Both the position numbers and the translations under genes were made by a program. Below the pieces are notes generated by a model. The model saw only the letters and a list, made by a program, of their open reading frames with translations, was not told the DNA's origin and did not search any database. A DNA stretch of 64,000 nucleotides, from contig NZ_RPFZ01000001.1 of assembly GCF_003815535.1 (NCBI RefSeq), forward strand, positions 310,001 through 374,000, in the 5' to 3' direction. Shown here in pieces: positions 7,252 through 14,907 of this stretch; within the stretch, counting starts at the first letter, position 1; every line of letters begins with the position of its first letter. This stretch comes from Aurantiacibacter spongiae (GTDB lineage Bacteria; Pseudomonadota; Alphaproteobacteria; Sphingomonadales; Sphingomonadaceae).

Positions 7252-7615
7252 ACGCCCTCACCCGCCTGAACGCCAAGGCCCGCCAGATCGGTGCGCCGAC
7301 ATGCGCCGAGGCTCCGCGCGTCGAGTTCGATGCGTGGCCCAGCTGGCCGCTGCGCTGGGAGCGCTGGAAGGCCACCCCGTTCCACCGCGACTGCCTGCGT
7401 TCCATCCGCGACGATGCCGAGAACCGCGACGAGGCTGTCTACTGGGCGGCACAGGGCGCGCTCGACACCGGTGACGCATCGAACTGGAAGCGGTCTTTGC
7501 CGAGATCGAGGCGGAGGAAATCCGCGCCCACCGCGCCTACCGCTACGAATGCGCGACCGGCCGGTTTGCCGACGATCACCCCTATTTCAATTCGCGTGCG
7601 GGGGAGCGGGTATGA
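7248..7615 (+). pseudogene. Frameshifted hypothetical phage gene
   Basis: The first part (MNALTRLNAKARQIG to about GALDTGD) is in frame 0. From about 7488 the sensible reading continues in the -1 frame as RIELEAVFAEIEAEE through FNSRAGERV and stops with TGA at 7613-7615, overlapping the next gene's ATG. Restoring one C near GGTGACGCATC would join both parts. The overlap at the end argues that the second frame is the real C-terminus. A sequencing error, a true mutation or recoding could each explain it. Confidence 0.6.
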
Positions 7616-7800
7616 CCACACCATCTCGCACCATCGATAACTTCAGCGATTGGACCAAATGCTGGCAGTGCGGCGGCGAAGGTCGAGTAGCAAACTGCTG
7701 GGAGGAATACGCCTGCGTCGATCCTGAAAGCGGTTGCGATATTTGCATGGACACCTGTGAAATCTGCGACGGCGATGGCGGATGGGAATCCATAGCATGA
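7612..7800 (+). CDS. Small Cys-rich zinc-finger-like protein
   Basis: The 62-residue protein has CWQCGGEG and later CDICMDTCEICDGDGG. These are paired CxxC knuckles resembling DnaJ-type zinc centres. Start and stop overlap both neighbours (ATGA). It may bind zinc and a nucleic acid or protein partner; no specific role can be read. Confidence 0.65.
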   Translation: MTTPSRTIDNFSDWTKCWQCGGEGRVANCWEEYACVDPESGCDICMDTCEICDGDGGWESIA

Positions 7801-8027
7801 CCCGCGCCGAAGCCGAAGCCAAGGGCTGGACCATCGGCCAAGACCGCTGGCCGTTCCCGGCATGGTCCGCGACCCACCGCGACTACGACGCCTCTTACGA
7901 AGGTCCGGAGGATGGCTGGGTCGATAACGACCTCAGCTGCACCGCCAAGACGCTGCCCGATCTGCTGGTCGAGATTGCCGAGATCGAGGCCGACCGCCCC
8001 ACGTTTCTTGAAGGACTGATCGCATGA
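7797..8027 (+). CDS. Hypothetical phage protein
   Basis: From ATG 7797 (overlapping the upstream stop) the protein is 76 residues, starting MTRAEAEAKGWTIG. It resembles short prophage proteins that begin with this AEAEAKGWTI pattern and end in a helix (LPDLLVEIAEIEA). Function unknown. Confidence 0.6.
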   Translation: MTRAEAEAKGWTIGQDRWPFPAWSATHRDYDASYEGPEDGWVDNDLSCTAKTLPDLLVEIAEIEADRPTFLEGLIA

Positions 8028-8521
8028 CCCAGAAAATCGACTGGAACGCGCTTTATCACTCGACCGATCCGGTGGACTGGGATGGCGATCTTGTGGCCAT
8101 TCATCCCGATGGGCGGGTGCAGAATGTAGAACTTGCTGGTAATCCAGAAAACCCTGACCACGTTGGCGATTATTATACCACAGGCGGCTTCGATGGTCGA
8201 AGTGGTATCTGGCGTCCAGATGGGTTCATGTGGTGCGGCGACTCTTGGCGCATCCGCAACCGCACCGAAAAGCCCGCCAATGCCCCTTCGCCGGAGTTGG
8301 TGGAACGGATGGTGGCGTATATCAGCAGCCGCGCAGCTTGCGGTGACGACCCCAGCGCTTCCGCCATCCTCGCAGACCTACCGCAACCCGTCGATCCCGT
8401 TGAATTGACAATTCAGCAGGCGATGGAAAGTGGAAACGACATTACTGCATTCGAGATCGCAGAAGCACTGCGAGACGCTGGGTTGGTCAAGCGCGTTCGT
8501 GCCGAAGGCGGTGACGCATGA
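8024..8521 (+). CDS. Hypothetical phage protein
   Basis: The 165-residue protein starts MTQKIDWNALYHSTDPVDW. Its N-terminal region is rich in Gly, Trp and Tyr (LVAIHPDGRVQNVEL, GIWRPDGFMWCGDSWRIRN), and its C-terminus is helical. No family was recognised. It is translationally coupled on both sides. Confidence 0.6.
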   Translation: MTQKIDWNALYHSTDPVDWDGDLVAIHPDGRVQNVELAGNPENPDHVGDYYTTGGFDGRSGIWRPDGFMWCGDSWRIRNRTEKPANAPSPELVERMVAYISSRAACGDDPSASAILADLPQPVDPVELTIQQAMESGNDITAFEIAEALRDAGLVKRVRAEGGDA

Positions 8522-8649
8522 CCGATCCCATCGACATGGCCCTTGCCGACATGCAGGAATACTGCCTGCGCCAGATCGCGGAGAGCGAGGCGCGTCTCAA
8601 GCGCTGGGCCGCCGAGGACAAGGCCGCTGCCGAACGGTGGGCGGCATGA
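8518..8649 (+). CDS. Small helical hypothetical protein
   Basis: A 43-codon frame runs from ATG 8518 to TGA 8649, with both ends overlapping neighbours. The product is one charged amphipathic helix (MQEYCLRQIAESEARLKRW). It is shorter than most annotated genes but fits the operon exactly. Confidence 0.55.
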   Translation: MTDPIDMALADMQEYCLRQIAESEARLKRWAAEDKAAAERWAA

Positions 8650-9209
8650 CCCAACCGACCAACACAACCGATAGCGCGCTGGTGGCGTGTCCGTTTTGCG
8701 AAACGGAATTCCCGCCTGTCGTAGCTGCGGATGACAATGGCGATTGTGTCATATGCACGGGATGCAGTGCGCTTGGGCCGTCACGGCAGACGCGCGAAGA
8801 AGCCATAACCGCATGGAACACCCGCACCACTACGGACGCAACCGAGCGGTCGAGTGAGAATGCGCGGCTGCGGAGCGGCGTAATCGGTGATGTTCTGGCC
8901 GAGGTTGAAAAGGCTGTAGCCAAGTTTCCGACTTGGCCAACGCGCATCATCGACGCGGGCAATGTCGTGACCGAAGAAGCGGGCGAATTGGCAAAAGCCT
9001 GTCTGCAAGTCACCTATGAGCCGCACAAGGAAACGCTTGAAGGCGTCCGCATGGAAGCAATTCAAACCGCCGCCATGTGCCTTCGCTTTCTCGCCAGCAT
9101 AGACCGCTATAATTGCTCGCCCGCCGAACAGCATGAGCAGCCCGTATCGGCCTTGTTCGCCCGCGCCGCTCTCGAACCGTCCACCAGCACGGAAGGGGAA
9201 AGGGCATGA
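8646..9209 (+). CDS. Lar-like zinc domain fused to a MazG-like domain
   Basis: Residues 1-60 have CPFCETEF, CTGCSALGP and EEAITAWNTR, the hallmark of the Lar family (restriction alleviation proteins of Rac-like prophages). Residues about 80-150 have VEKAVAKFPTWP, VTEEAGELAKACLQ and RMEAIQTAAMCLRFLASID, the helical pattern of MazG-like nucleotide pyrophosphohydrolases with acidic metal ligands. The 187-residue fusion could counter host restriction and also alter nucleotide or alarmone pools. Each half is recognised by motif; the combined role is inferred. Confidence 0.72.
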   Translation: MTQPTNTTDSALVACPFCETEFPPVVAADDNGDCVICTGCSALGPSRQTREEAITAWNTRTTTDATERSSENARLRSGVIGDVLAEVEKAVAKFPTWPTRIIDAGNVVTEEAGELAKACLQVTYEPHKETLEGVRMEAIQTAAMCLRFLASIDRYNCSPAEQHEQPVSALFARAALEPSTSTEGERA

Positions 9210-9598
9210 GCGGGCACACGCCGGGTTATTTCGTCACGCGAGACGGTCGGGTGTTCTCCGTAAAGAGCAACTGGCGCGGCTATGGTGAGCGCGAAATGAG
9301 ATTGGAGCCAAATGCGGACGGGTATCCGTCTGTTCGCCTTACCATCAATGGCAAGCGTAGTCGCCTAGCTGTTCACAGGCTTGTCGCACGGGAATATCTT
9401 TCACCCCGCCCGTCACCCGCGCATGAAGTGAGGCACCTTGACGGAGATAAGACGAACAATTCCGTCGAAAATCTCGCGTGGGGAACGACCAAAGAGAACG
9501 CCGAAGATCGAGAGCGGCATGGCCGGACCTCACGCGGTCAGAAGCACTCCATTGCAATCAAAAAAGGACTGGAGGCCGCTAATGTCGCAGCCGACTAA
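9206..9598 (+). CDS. HNH endonuclease of homing type
   Basis: The 130-residue protein has a NUMOD4-like beginning (YFVTRDGRVFSVKSNW, YPSVRLTINGKRSRLAVHRL) and an HNH core (HEVRHLDGDKTNNSVENLAWGTTKENAED). This is the usual form of phage free-standing homing endonucleases. A free-standing copy inside a packed operon suggests a selfish insertion, though its start and stop still overlap or abut neighbours. Confidence 0.85.
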   Translation: MSGHTPGYFVTRDGRVFSVKSNWRGYGEREMRLEPNADGYPSVRLTINGKRSRLAVHRLVAREYLSPRPSPAHEVRHLDGDKTNNSVENLAWGTTKENAEDRERHGRTSRGQKHSIAIKKGLEAANVAAD

Positions 9599-9854
9599 GG
9601 GGCCGTGGGAAGCCCAATTCGAAGACACGCCTTACGAAGAGCTTGGCGAGAACTGGTGCGTCAACGGAGGCATCGGGTCCATTTGCACGATGGATGGGCC
9701 GCGCGACCAGCGAGAAGCCAACGCCCGTCTGATCGCCGCCGCGCCTGACCTGTTGGAGGCGATCCAAGAACAAGTCGACGAATGCTTCGACCCGGCCTGC
9801 GAGATGTGCGCTCGGCATGAGGCCATTCTCGCCAAAGCGCGAGGTGAGGCATGA
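9582..9854 (+). CDS. Hypothetical phage protein (ead/Ea22-like C-terminus)
   Basis: The 90-residue product starts MSQPTKGPWEAQFE and contains ANARLIAAAPDLLEAIQEQV. That segment is widespread in small phage proteins of the Ea22 or ead neighbourhood. Two Cys pairs near the end (CFDPACEMCARH) may bind metal. Its ATG lies 17 bases before the HNH stop. Confidence 0.65.
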   Translation: MSQPTKGPWEAQFEDTPYEELGENWCVNGGIGSICTMDGPRDQREANARLIAAAPDLLEAIQEQVDECFDPACEMCARHEAILAKARGEA

Positions 9855-10009
9855 TCCGCCGCATCATCCATACCATCGCCGCCGTCGATGACGACACCTG
9901 GCGCGGGGAGTGCCGTCTGGCCGTGTCCGTTGTCGTAGTGCTGGTGGCGGTAGCGAACGCGCCGCGCATCGTGGCGGCGGCACCGTTCCTTTGGGAGGCG
10001 CTGCTGTGA
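9851..10009 (+). CDS. Small single-span membrane protein
   Basis: A 52-codon frame from ATG 9851 has a hydrophobic segment, LAVSVVVVLVAVANAPRIV. Both ends overlap neighbours (ATGA, GTGA). Function unknown. Confidence 0.55.
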   Translation: MIRRIIHTIAAVDDDTWRGECRLAVSVVVVLVAVANAPRIVAAAPFLWEALL

Positions 10010-11529
10010 TCCGCTACCTTTCCGTGTGCAGCGGGATCGAGGCTGCGACCGTGGCATGGAGGCCTCTTGGCTGGAAATGCGCCGGCGTGTCCGAGATCGA
10101 ACCGTTCCCCCGCGCCGTTCTGGAACAGCGCCTCGGGGCGGTGTCGGTCGATGACGAACACCACTATTCGCCGGGATCGAACGTCCTGCCGCTGTTCGGC
10201 GACTTCACGAAAATAGAGGCTCAGCATGTCGGACCAGTTGACCTTCTTGTCGGAGGCACCCCCTGCCAATCTTTCAGCATCGCCGGAAAGCGCCTTGGCC
10301 TGGACGATCCGCGCGGCAACCTCACGCTTGAGTTTCTGGCGCTGGCTCGACGCATTCAGCCCCGCTGGATCGTTTGGGAGAATGTCCCCGGAGTCCTGTC
10401 GCATGACGAAGGACGGACGATGGGAACCTTCCTCCGGCTCGTGGGCGAATGCGGGTTCCGGTGGGCCTACCGAGTGCTGGACGCTCAATATGTGCGAGTG
10501 GGCCGTTTCGGACGAGCTGTCCCCCAGCGCCGCCGTCGTGTGTTCCTTGTCGGATATTCTGGAGCCGCCGACATCAATCCCGCAGCGGTTCTATTTGACC
10601 GCGAAAGCCTGCGCGGGAATCCTGCGCCGCGCCGAGAAGCGGGGGAAGTCGCTCCCACCGTCCCTAGCCGAAGCACTGCGGGCGGTGGCCTCGGGACGGA
10701 CTTCGACTGCGACGGGGGGCTGATCGCGAACAGTGGCGATGCGTCATTCTGCGTGTCGGTGAACGGGCAGCGATCGAACGATGCCGAAACCGAAACGCTG
10801 ATCGCCCATGCCCTGCGCGGCGAGGGCTTCGACGCCAGCGAGGACGGAACGGGGCGGGGAACGCCGATTGTGCCGGTGGCGCCAACGCTTCGGGCAGGCG
10901 GCAACTCGACGGGCGGCACGCGGCCATACGGCACCGATGCCGATACCTGCGACAGCCTTGTGCCCATCGCCATTCAAGAGCGTGCTGTCAGCGAGAACCC
11001 TGCTGCCGGTCCCGATGGGAAGGGCTGGCGCAATGATGGTGCCGCCTACACGCTGGAGGCTCGGCAGGTTTCGCAGGCGGTGGCCTTCTCCGCCAAGGAT
11101 CACGGCGCCGACGCGATGTCTGAGTGTAGCCCCACCTTGCACGCGGGCGGCCATACGGCGAGCCATGCCAATGCCGGGGTGATGCCGGCGGTGGCTTTCC
11201 AAGAGCGAGGCCGCGCCGACGGTCGCCATCTCGAAATTCAGGAGGGTGTGGCTTACGCGCTGACTGCGCCGAGTGGAGGCGGCCGAGCGCAAGAGCGCAA
11301 TATCCTTCACGATTGGGCCGTCCGCCGCCTGACCCCCACCGAATGCGCCCGCCTACAGGGCTTTCCCGACGATTGGGCACGCATCGCATGGCGCAACAAG
11401 ACCGCCGAGAACTGCCCGGATGGCCCGCAATACAAGGCCTACGGCAACAGCATGGCGGTGAACGTGATGTCTTGGATTGGGGAGCGGATCGCCGCCGTGG
11501 ACGCCATTTCGGAAAGGATCGCCGCATGA
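10006..11529 (+). CDS. Phage DNA (cytosine-5) methyltransferase
   Basis: The 507-residue enzyme has motif I (LSVCSGIEAATVAW), motif IV with the catalytic Cys (GGTPCQSFSIAG), motif VI (WENVPGVLS), motif VIII (QRRRRVFLVGY) and motifs IX-X (LTPTECARLQGFPDDW, YGNSMAVNV). It methylates C5 of cytosine, probably to protect phage DNA from restriction. The recognition region is about 220 residues and Gly/Ala-rich. The GTG start overlaps the upstream stop. The part between motifs IV and VIII is also read in a second frame (10226-10723). Confidence 0.93.
   Translation: MIRYLSVCSGIEAATVAWRPLGWKCAGVSEIEPFPRAVLEQRLGAVSVDDEHHYSPGSNVLPLFGDFTKIEAQHVGPVDLLVGGTPCQSFSIAGKRLGLDDPRGNLTLEFLALARRIQPRWIVWENVPGVLSHDEGRTMGTFLRLVGECGFRWAYRVLDAQYVRVGRFGRAVPQRRRRVFLVGYSGAADINPAAVLFDRESLRGNPAPRREAGEVAPTVPSRSTAGGGLGTDFDCDGGLIANSGDASFCVSVNGQRSNDAETETLIAHALRGEGFDASEDGTGRGTPIVPVAPTLRAGGNSTGGTRPYGTDADTCDSLVPIAIQERAVSENPAAGPDGKGWRNDGAAYTLEARQVSQAVAFSAKDHGADAMSECSPTLHAGGHTASHANAGVMPAVAFQERGRADGRHLEIQEGVAYALTAPSGGGRAQERNILHDWAVRRLTPTECARLQGFPDDWARIAWRNKTAENCPDGPQYKAYGNSMAVNVMSWIGERIAAVDAISERIAA
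10226..10723 (+). CDS. Overprinted gene inside the methyltransferase frame
   Basis: A 165-codon frame in +1 relative to the methyltransferase starts at ATG 10226, with GAGG at 10216-10219 placed 6 bases upstream. The product has features of a real protein family: MSDQLTFLSEAPPANLS, MSPESCRMTKDGRWEPSSG, and FYLTAKACAGILRRAEKRGK followed by LPPSLAEAL. I recall similar short proteins annotated next to phage cytosine methyltransferases, but could not check this. If real, about 500 bases encode two proteins. Confidence 0.5.
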   Translation: MSDQLTFLSEAPPANLSASPESALAWTIRAATSRLSFWRWLDAFSPAGSFGRMSPESCRMTKDGRWEPSSGSWANAGSGGPTECWTLNMCEWAVSDELSPSAAVVCSLSDILEPPTSIPQRFYLTAKACAGILRRAEKRGKSLPPSLAEALRAVASGRTSTATGG

Positions 11530-11669
11530 TCGCCACCCGTCAACGCGGCCAGACCCGCGAACCCGCCTACGTCAACGCGCCCGCCCGCACGCTCGCCAGT
11601 GAATTGCCGCGACGCACCGGCGAGCCTGAACCCCGCCGCCGGTGGCTATTTGGAAGGAAAGACCGATGA
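11526..11669 (+). CDS. Small basic hypothetical protein
   Basis: A 47-codon frame from ATG 11526 overlaps the methyltransferase stop and ends overlapping the next ATG. The product is Arg-rich (EPRRRWLFGRKDR at the end). Nothing further can be said. Confidence 0.5.
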   Translation: MIATRQRGQTREPAYVNAPARTLASELPRRTGEPEPRRRWLFGRKDR

Positions 11670-12022
11670 CCGAGACGACCACCCTCCTTCGCGACATAGC
11701 GGACGAGGTTCGCGACCCGGATGGTGCCGGAACGCTGCCTGCCGACCTGATGGAGCGGATCGACGAGGCGTTGGCTCGGCAGTCGCCGCAGTCCGATGAT
11801 AGCCTTGCAGATCAGGAAGTGGAGGAAGCAGCGGCGCTAATAGCTAAGAGCCAAGGTCTGAATTGGAACGAGACTTGCGCCTACGAAGCTGATCCGGATG
11901 CTTGGCCAGGCTTTTGCGACAGTAGCACGTGTATTGCTGCCCATTTTGAAGATCACGATCCAGATTGGGCCCGCAAATATTATCTAGCAATCGCCCGAGC
12001 TGTGCTGGACCTAACCCGATGA
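11666..12022 (+). CDS. Hypothetical phage protein
   Basis: The 118-residue acidic protein starts MTETTTLLRDIADEV. It contains VEEAAALIAKSQGLNW and a C-terminal ARKYYLAIARAVLDL helix. Similar C-termini occur in phage proteins of unknown function. Both ends overlap neighbours. Confidence 0.58.
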   Translation: MTETTTLLRDIADEVRDPDGAGTLPADLMERIDEALARQSPQSDDSLADQEVEEAAALIAKSQGLNWNETCAYEADPDAWPGFCDSSTCIAAHFEDHDPDWARKYYLAIARAVLDLTR

Positions 12023-12234
12023 CCCGGCCCCACGATAGCTTTGCCGAGCGGGTAGAGGCGGCGCGTCGCTTCAAGCTCGTCGAAGGGTGCAAGAAAATCG
12101 ACAATGAACTTGGCGCTGCGGTCGAGGAAGCTTTCAACGCAGGATATTCGGCCGAGCAGGTTCATCGCATGTTGAGCGGTAGTCTTGCCCTAACCGAAGA
12201 ACCCGCCCTCCGCACCCAAGGAGACAACACATGA
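12019..12234 (+). CDS. Small hypothetical phage protein
   Basis: A 71-residue protein from ATG 12019, largely helical (FAERVEAARRFKLVEG, AEQVHRMLSGSL). It is coupled to both neighbours. No recognised domain. Confidence 0.55.
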   Translation: MTRPHDSFAERVEAARRFKLVEGCKKIDNELGAAVEEAFNAGYSAEQVHRMLSGSLALTEEPALRTQGDNT

Positions 12235-12404
12235 AGGGCTTTCCCTACAAAGGCTACGAACTGGCCGACATTGACTTGGGCGCCCAGCTACTGGTGTTCG
12301 AGAAAGAGGGCGTTCGTCCGGAGGATACCGTCACAATCCTCGCCATCAGCAAGGCGCACGCCATTGAGAAGATCGACGAGCGCGAGGGGATGGGGGATGG
12401 ATAG
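12231..12404 (+). CDS. Small hypothetical phage protein
   Basis: A 57-codon frame from ATG 12231, preceded by AAGGAG at a good distance, encodes MKGFPYKGYELADIDLG onward. It reads like a small mixed alpha/beta domain. Its 3' end overlaps the next gene by 8 bases. Function unknown. Confidence 0.55.
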   Translation: MKGFPYKGYELADIDLGAQLLVFEKEGVRPEDTVTILAISKAHAIEKIDEREGMGDG

Positions 12405-12636
12405 GGCAACCCATACGGATTATCTGCATCCCGGCCACCTGCGCGTAGAAACCGGGCAGCATTACCAAGCGTGGGCGGCGGGTTCTGGCTCATTTGTCCG
12501 CACCGCGCTGTGCGTCAGTCCGTCCAGTAGCACCTACAAGCGGCTCAATCGACGCGGCCTGCCTAAGTGGTGCTGTGGCAAGATCGTCAACGGTGTGGAG
12601 GTTCCTTGTGATTGCGTGCTGGAGGATGGGCGGTGA
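12397..12636 (+). CDS. Small Cys-containing hypothetical protein
   Basis: The 79-residue protein starts MDRATHTDYLHPGHLRVET and has a C-terminal Cys cluster (WCCGKIVNGVEVPCDCVL) that may bind zinc. Its stop overlaps the GTG of the excisionase-like gene. Confidence 0.5.
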   Translation: MDRATHTDYLHPGHLRVETGQHYQAWAAGSGSFVRTALCVSPSSSTYKRLNRRGLPKWCCGKIVNGVEVPCDCVLEDGR

Positions 12637-12863
12637 ACGAGCGCTGGCCGCATATGATGAAGGTGGATACCGCCGCTTCCTATTGCGACCTGTCACGCTC
12701 GGCGTTTCTCGGGGAGGTCGGGAAGGGTCGCCTGCCTTCGCCCATCAACCTCGGCGGCCGCGATCACTGGTTTCGCCCGGCGCTGGACAAGTCACTTGCC
12801 ATTCTTGCGGGAGAGGCGGAGATTCCGGACTACCGCAAGGAATTGCAGGAACGCTATGGCTAA
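12633..12863 (+). CDS. AlpA/excisionase-like winged HTH protein
   Basis: The 76-residue product has MKVDTAASYCDLSRSAFLGEV, GRLPSPINLGGRDHWFRPALDKSL. That is the AlpA/MerR-like layout of recombination directionality factors. It immediately precedes and overlaps the integrase by 8 bases, so it is probably the Xis that steers integration versus excision. The GTG at 12633 overlaps the upstream stop; the longer ATG reading at 12612 lies in the previous gene. Confidence 0.75.
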   Translation: MNERWPHMMKVDTAASYCDLSRSAFLGEVGKGRLPSPINLGGRDHWFRPALDKSLAILAGEAEIPDYRKELQERYG

Positions 12864-13869
12864 GCCCCCTCGCCTCAAATACGTGAAGCACGTCCGCGCC
12901 AAGGGCAAGCTGTATGCCTACTTCAACACCGGCGAGCGCAAGGACGGGAAGGTGATCTATGCACCCCTGCCCCGCCCTTCCAGCCCCGAGTTTTTCGTCG
13001 CTTACGGCAGGATGAAGGCCAAGCGGGAAAAGCGCGCGGGATACAGCCTTGCCGCAGCTTGTCAGGCATACGAGGAAAGCACCGACTTCGTCGGCAAGGC
13101 GGATAGCACGAAAAAGCTGTATCGCTACGCGCTGCGCACCATCGAGGATGCGCTGGGCAGGTTTCCGATCAACGACCTGCGCCGCGACGATATCCAGCGC
13201 GTGCTGGACCACGGCCTGCCATCGGCCAGCGCGCACAACATCTTTCTCGCCGTTCTAGGGCTGGTCTATCGTCACGCCCGGCGGCAGGGCAAGACCGAAC
13301 TCAACCCCGTCCGCGACTTCGACAAGATCAAGGGCGGAAGTCATGAGCCGTGGCCCGCCCCCGTTCTGGAGGCGGCGCTGGTCAGCGAACACGACCGAAC
13401 CCGCCTTGCTGCACATCTGCTGTATTTCACCGGGCAGCGGATCGGCGACGTTTGCAAGATGCAATGGAGCGACGTTCGCGGGGACGAGATTTTCGTCACC
13501 CAGCAGAAGACCGGCAAGAAGCTATGGATCCCAATGCTAGCCGAATTGCGCGCGGAGCTGGACCGGACACCGAAGCGCGGGATGACGATCCTGACGCGGG
13601 AGGGCGGGCACCCCATGACCGACCAGGTAATCCGCAAGGAGTTGAAGGCCCACGGTGCGGCGATGGGCGTCGAGGTCGTGCCGCATGGCCTGCGAAAGAA
13701 CGCCGTCATCAGCCTGCTGGAAGCGGGATGCAGTGTAGCCGAGACGGCGGCGATTACCGGCCAGACCTATCGCATCGTGGAGCAATACGCGGCGCAGATC
13801 GACCAGCGACGCATGGGCCGGGCCGCGATTGTGAAGCTTGAGACAAAACGGAAACGGGAAAACGGATAG
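12856..13869 (+). CDS. Tyrosine integrase of the prophage
   Basis: The 337-residue recombinase has an Arg in TGQRIGDVCKMQW, HGLRKNAV (H-x-x-R) and a C-terminal YRIVEQYAAQ that supplies the nucleophilic Tyr. The N-terminal about 90 residues form an arm-binding part and LAAACQAYEESTDF starts the core-binding domain. It is the last gene before chromosomal genes and so marks the right end of the element. ATG 12856 is used; the longer frame from 12796 overlaps the excisionase gene out of frame. Confidence 0.93.
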   Translation: MAKPPRLKYVKHVRAKGKLYAYFNTGERKDGKVIYAPLPRPSSPEFFVAYGRMKAKREKRAGYSLAAACQAYEESTDFVGKADSTKKLYRYALRTIEDALGRFPINDLRRDDIQRVLDHGLPSASAHNIFLAVLGLVYRHARRQGKTELNPVRDFDKIKGGSHEPWPAPVLEAALVSEHDRTRLAAHLLYFTGQRIGDVCKMQWSDVRGDEIFVTQQKTGKKLWIPMLAELRAELDRTPKRGMTILTREGGHPMTDQVIRKELKAHGAAMGVEVVPHGLRKNAVISLLEAGCSVAETAAITGQTYRIVEQYAAQIDQRRMGRAAIVKLETKRKRENG

Positions 13870-13893
13870 GAAAAACGCACCGCAAAGGCGCGC

Positions 13894-13933
13894 TTTACCG
13901 TGGTGTAAGGACTAGTGTCGGTAAACCTTACAC
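13894..13933. repeat. Interlocked inverted repeats next to the integrase, possible attachment region
   Basis: TTTACC (13894-13899) pairs with GGTAAA (13920-13925), and GTGTAAGG (13903-13910) pairs with CCTTACAC (13926-13933). The two pairs cross rather than nest, and ACTAGT lies between them. Position just beyond the integrase stop fits an attR arm/core region. The left attachment site is outside the window, so this cannot be confirmed. Confidence 0.5.
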
Positions 13934-13964
13934 TTGTGGTCGGGTATGGCGCCGGCGGACGGGG

Positions 13965-14264
13965 CTATTCCCCGCCGACGGCATCCTCCGCGGCCTCCCC
14001 GACACCCTGCGCCGCGTCGCCCACCTGACCGGCAGCATCGCCCACGCTGTTTGCCGCGCCCGCGACCGCGTTGTCCTTGGCGACTTCGGCGCCGCTCATC
14101 TGGGTGAATACGACCACCGCGATCGCCGCGAGAACCAGCAGAACGATGATTACCAACCACTTTCCGCCGCCGCCGGCTTCGCGCGGGGCGTCCTGCACGA
14201 CCGTGGTATGCGTGTGGGTGTTGCCACCCGGCGTCTCGACTTGAGTAATGCGTTCTTCGGTCAT
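13965..14264 (-). CDS. Single-span membrane protein of unknown function
   Basis: The 99-residue protein starts MTEERITQVETPGGN, has one strong transmembrane segment (WLVIIVLLVLAAIAVVVF) and an Ala/Gly-rich tail with AGQVGDAAQGVGEAAED repeats. It is the first gene outside the prophage. The Met at 14264 is preferred to a longer frame because it begins a normal soluble N-terminus. Confidence 0.7.
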   Translation of the reverse strand: MTEERITQVETPGGNTHTHTTVVQDAPREAGGGGKWLVIIVLLVLAAIAVVVFTQMSGAEVAKDNAVAGAANSVGDAAGQVGDAAQGVGEAAEDAVGGE

Positions 14265-14407
14265 GGTTTTTATCCTTGGTGTGTGGCGCCAGAACACATT
14301 TGTCATATCTCGGTTCCGCCCAGTCGATCACGCCTCGCAAGTATTCGGAAATTAACCATTTTCGCCGCGTGAGCGGTTAACCTGAAGTCTGTAGAGACGC
14401 GAAGGCG

Positions 14408-14902
14408 ATGGCGCAGATCTCCAAACCCCCGATCCCGCTGAAGATGTACAAGCACTTCGCCGTGACCACGGTCGCGATGACCGGAATGCTGGCGATGTTC
14501 GCCGATGGCGAGAACCGCCAGGCTATGGAAGCGCATGTCGAACAGCACCAGGAAGACGTTCGCATTCGAAAGGCGAGCGCCGAGATCACCGGCCCGCCCC
14601 GGCTCGCCCTGGCCGAACCCGAACCGGTCGGCAGTTTCGGGGGAACGGAAGGCGGCGGCGATTTCGGCGCGCCGATGATCGACGTCTCGCCTAGCGGATC
14701 GTCTATCGGCCGGGCGGACTATGCCCGTGCGGCGGGATCGATGCCCGGCTATTCGCAGGACTTTCTCGATACGTTGAGCGAAGAAGAACTGGCGAGCCTG
14801 CTCGCGGACATGCGCCGGGCGGGCCTGACCGACGCCGGCGACATCCGCCGCGCGGCCCGGATGATGGAACGCAGCTCGGCCCGGCGCAGCGGCTCGCGCT
14901 GA
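14408..14902 (+). CDS. Hypothetical membrane-associated protein
   Basis: The 164-residue protein has a short hydrophobic segment near residues 17-32 (FAVTTVAMTGMLAMF), a Gly-rich middle and a helical C-terminus (DTLSEEELASLLADMRRAGL). It looks like a sphingomonad-specific envelope protein. It is transcribed away from the preceding gene and towards the SLC13 permease gene. No function known. Confidence 0.6.
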   Translation: MAQISKPPIPLKMYKHFAVTTVAMTGMLAMFADGENRQAMEAHVEQHQEDVRIRKASAEITGPPRLALAEPEPVGSFGGTEGGGDFGAPMIDVSPSGSSIGRADYARAAGSMPGYSQDFLDTLSEEELASLLADMRRAGLTDAGDIRRAARMMERSSARRSGSR

Positions 14903-14907
14903 GTTCG

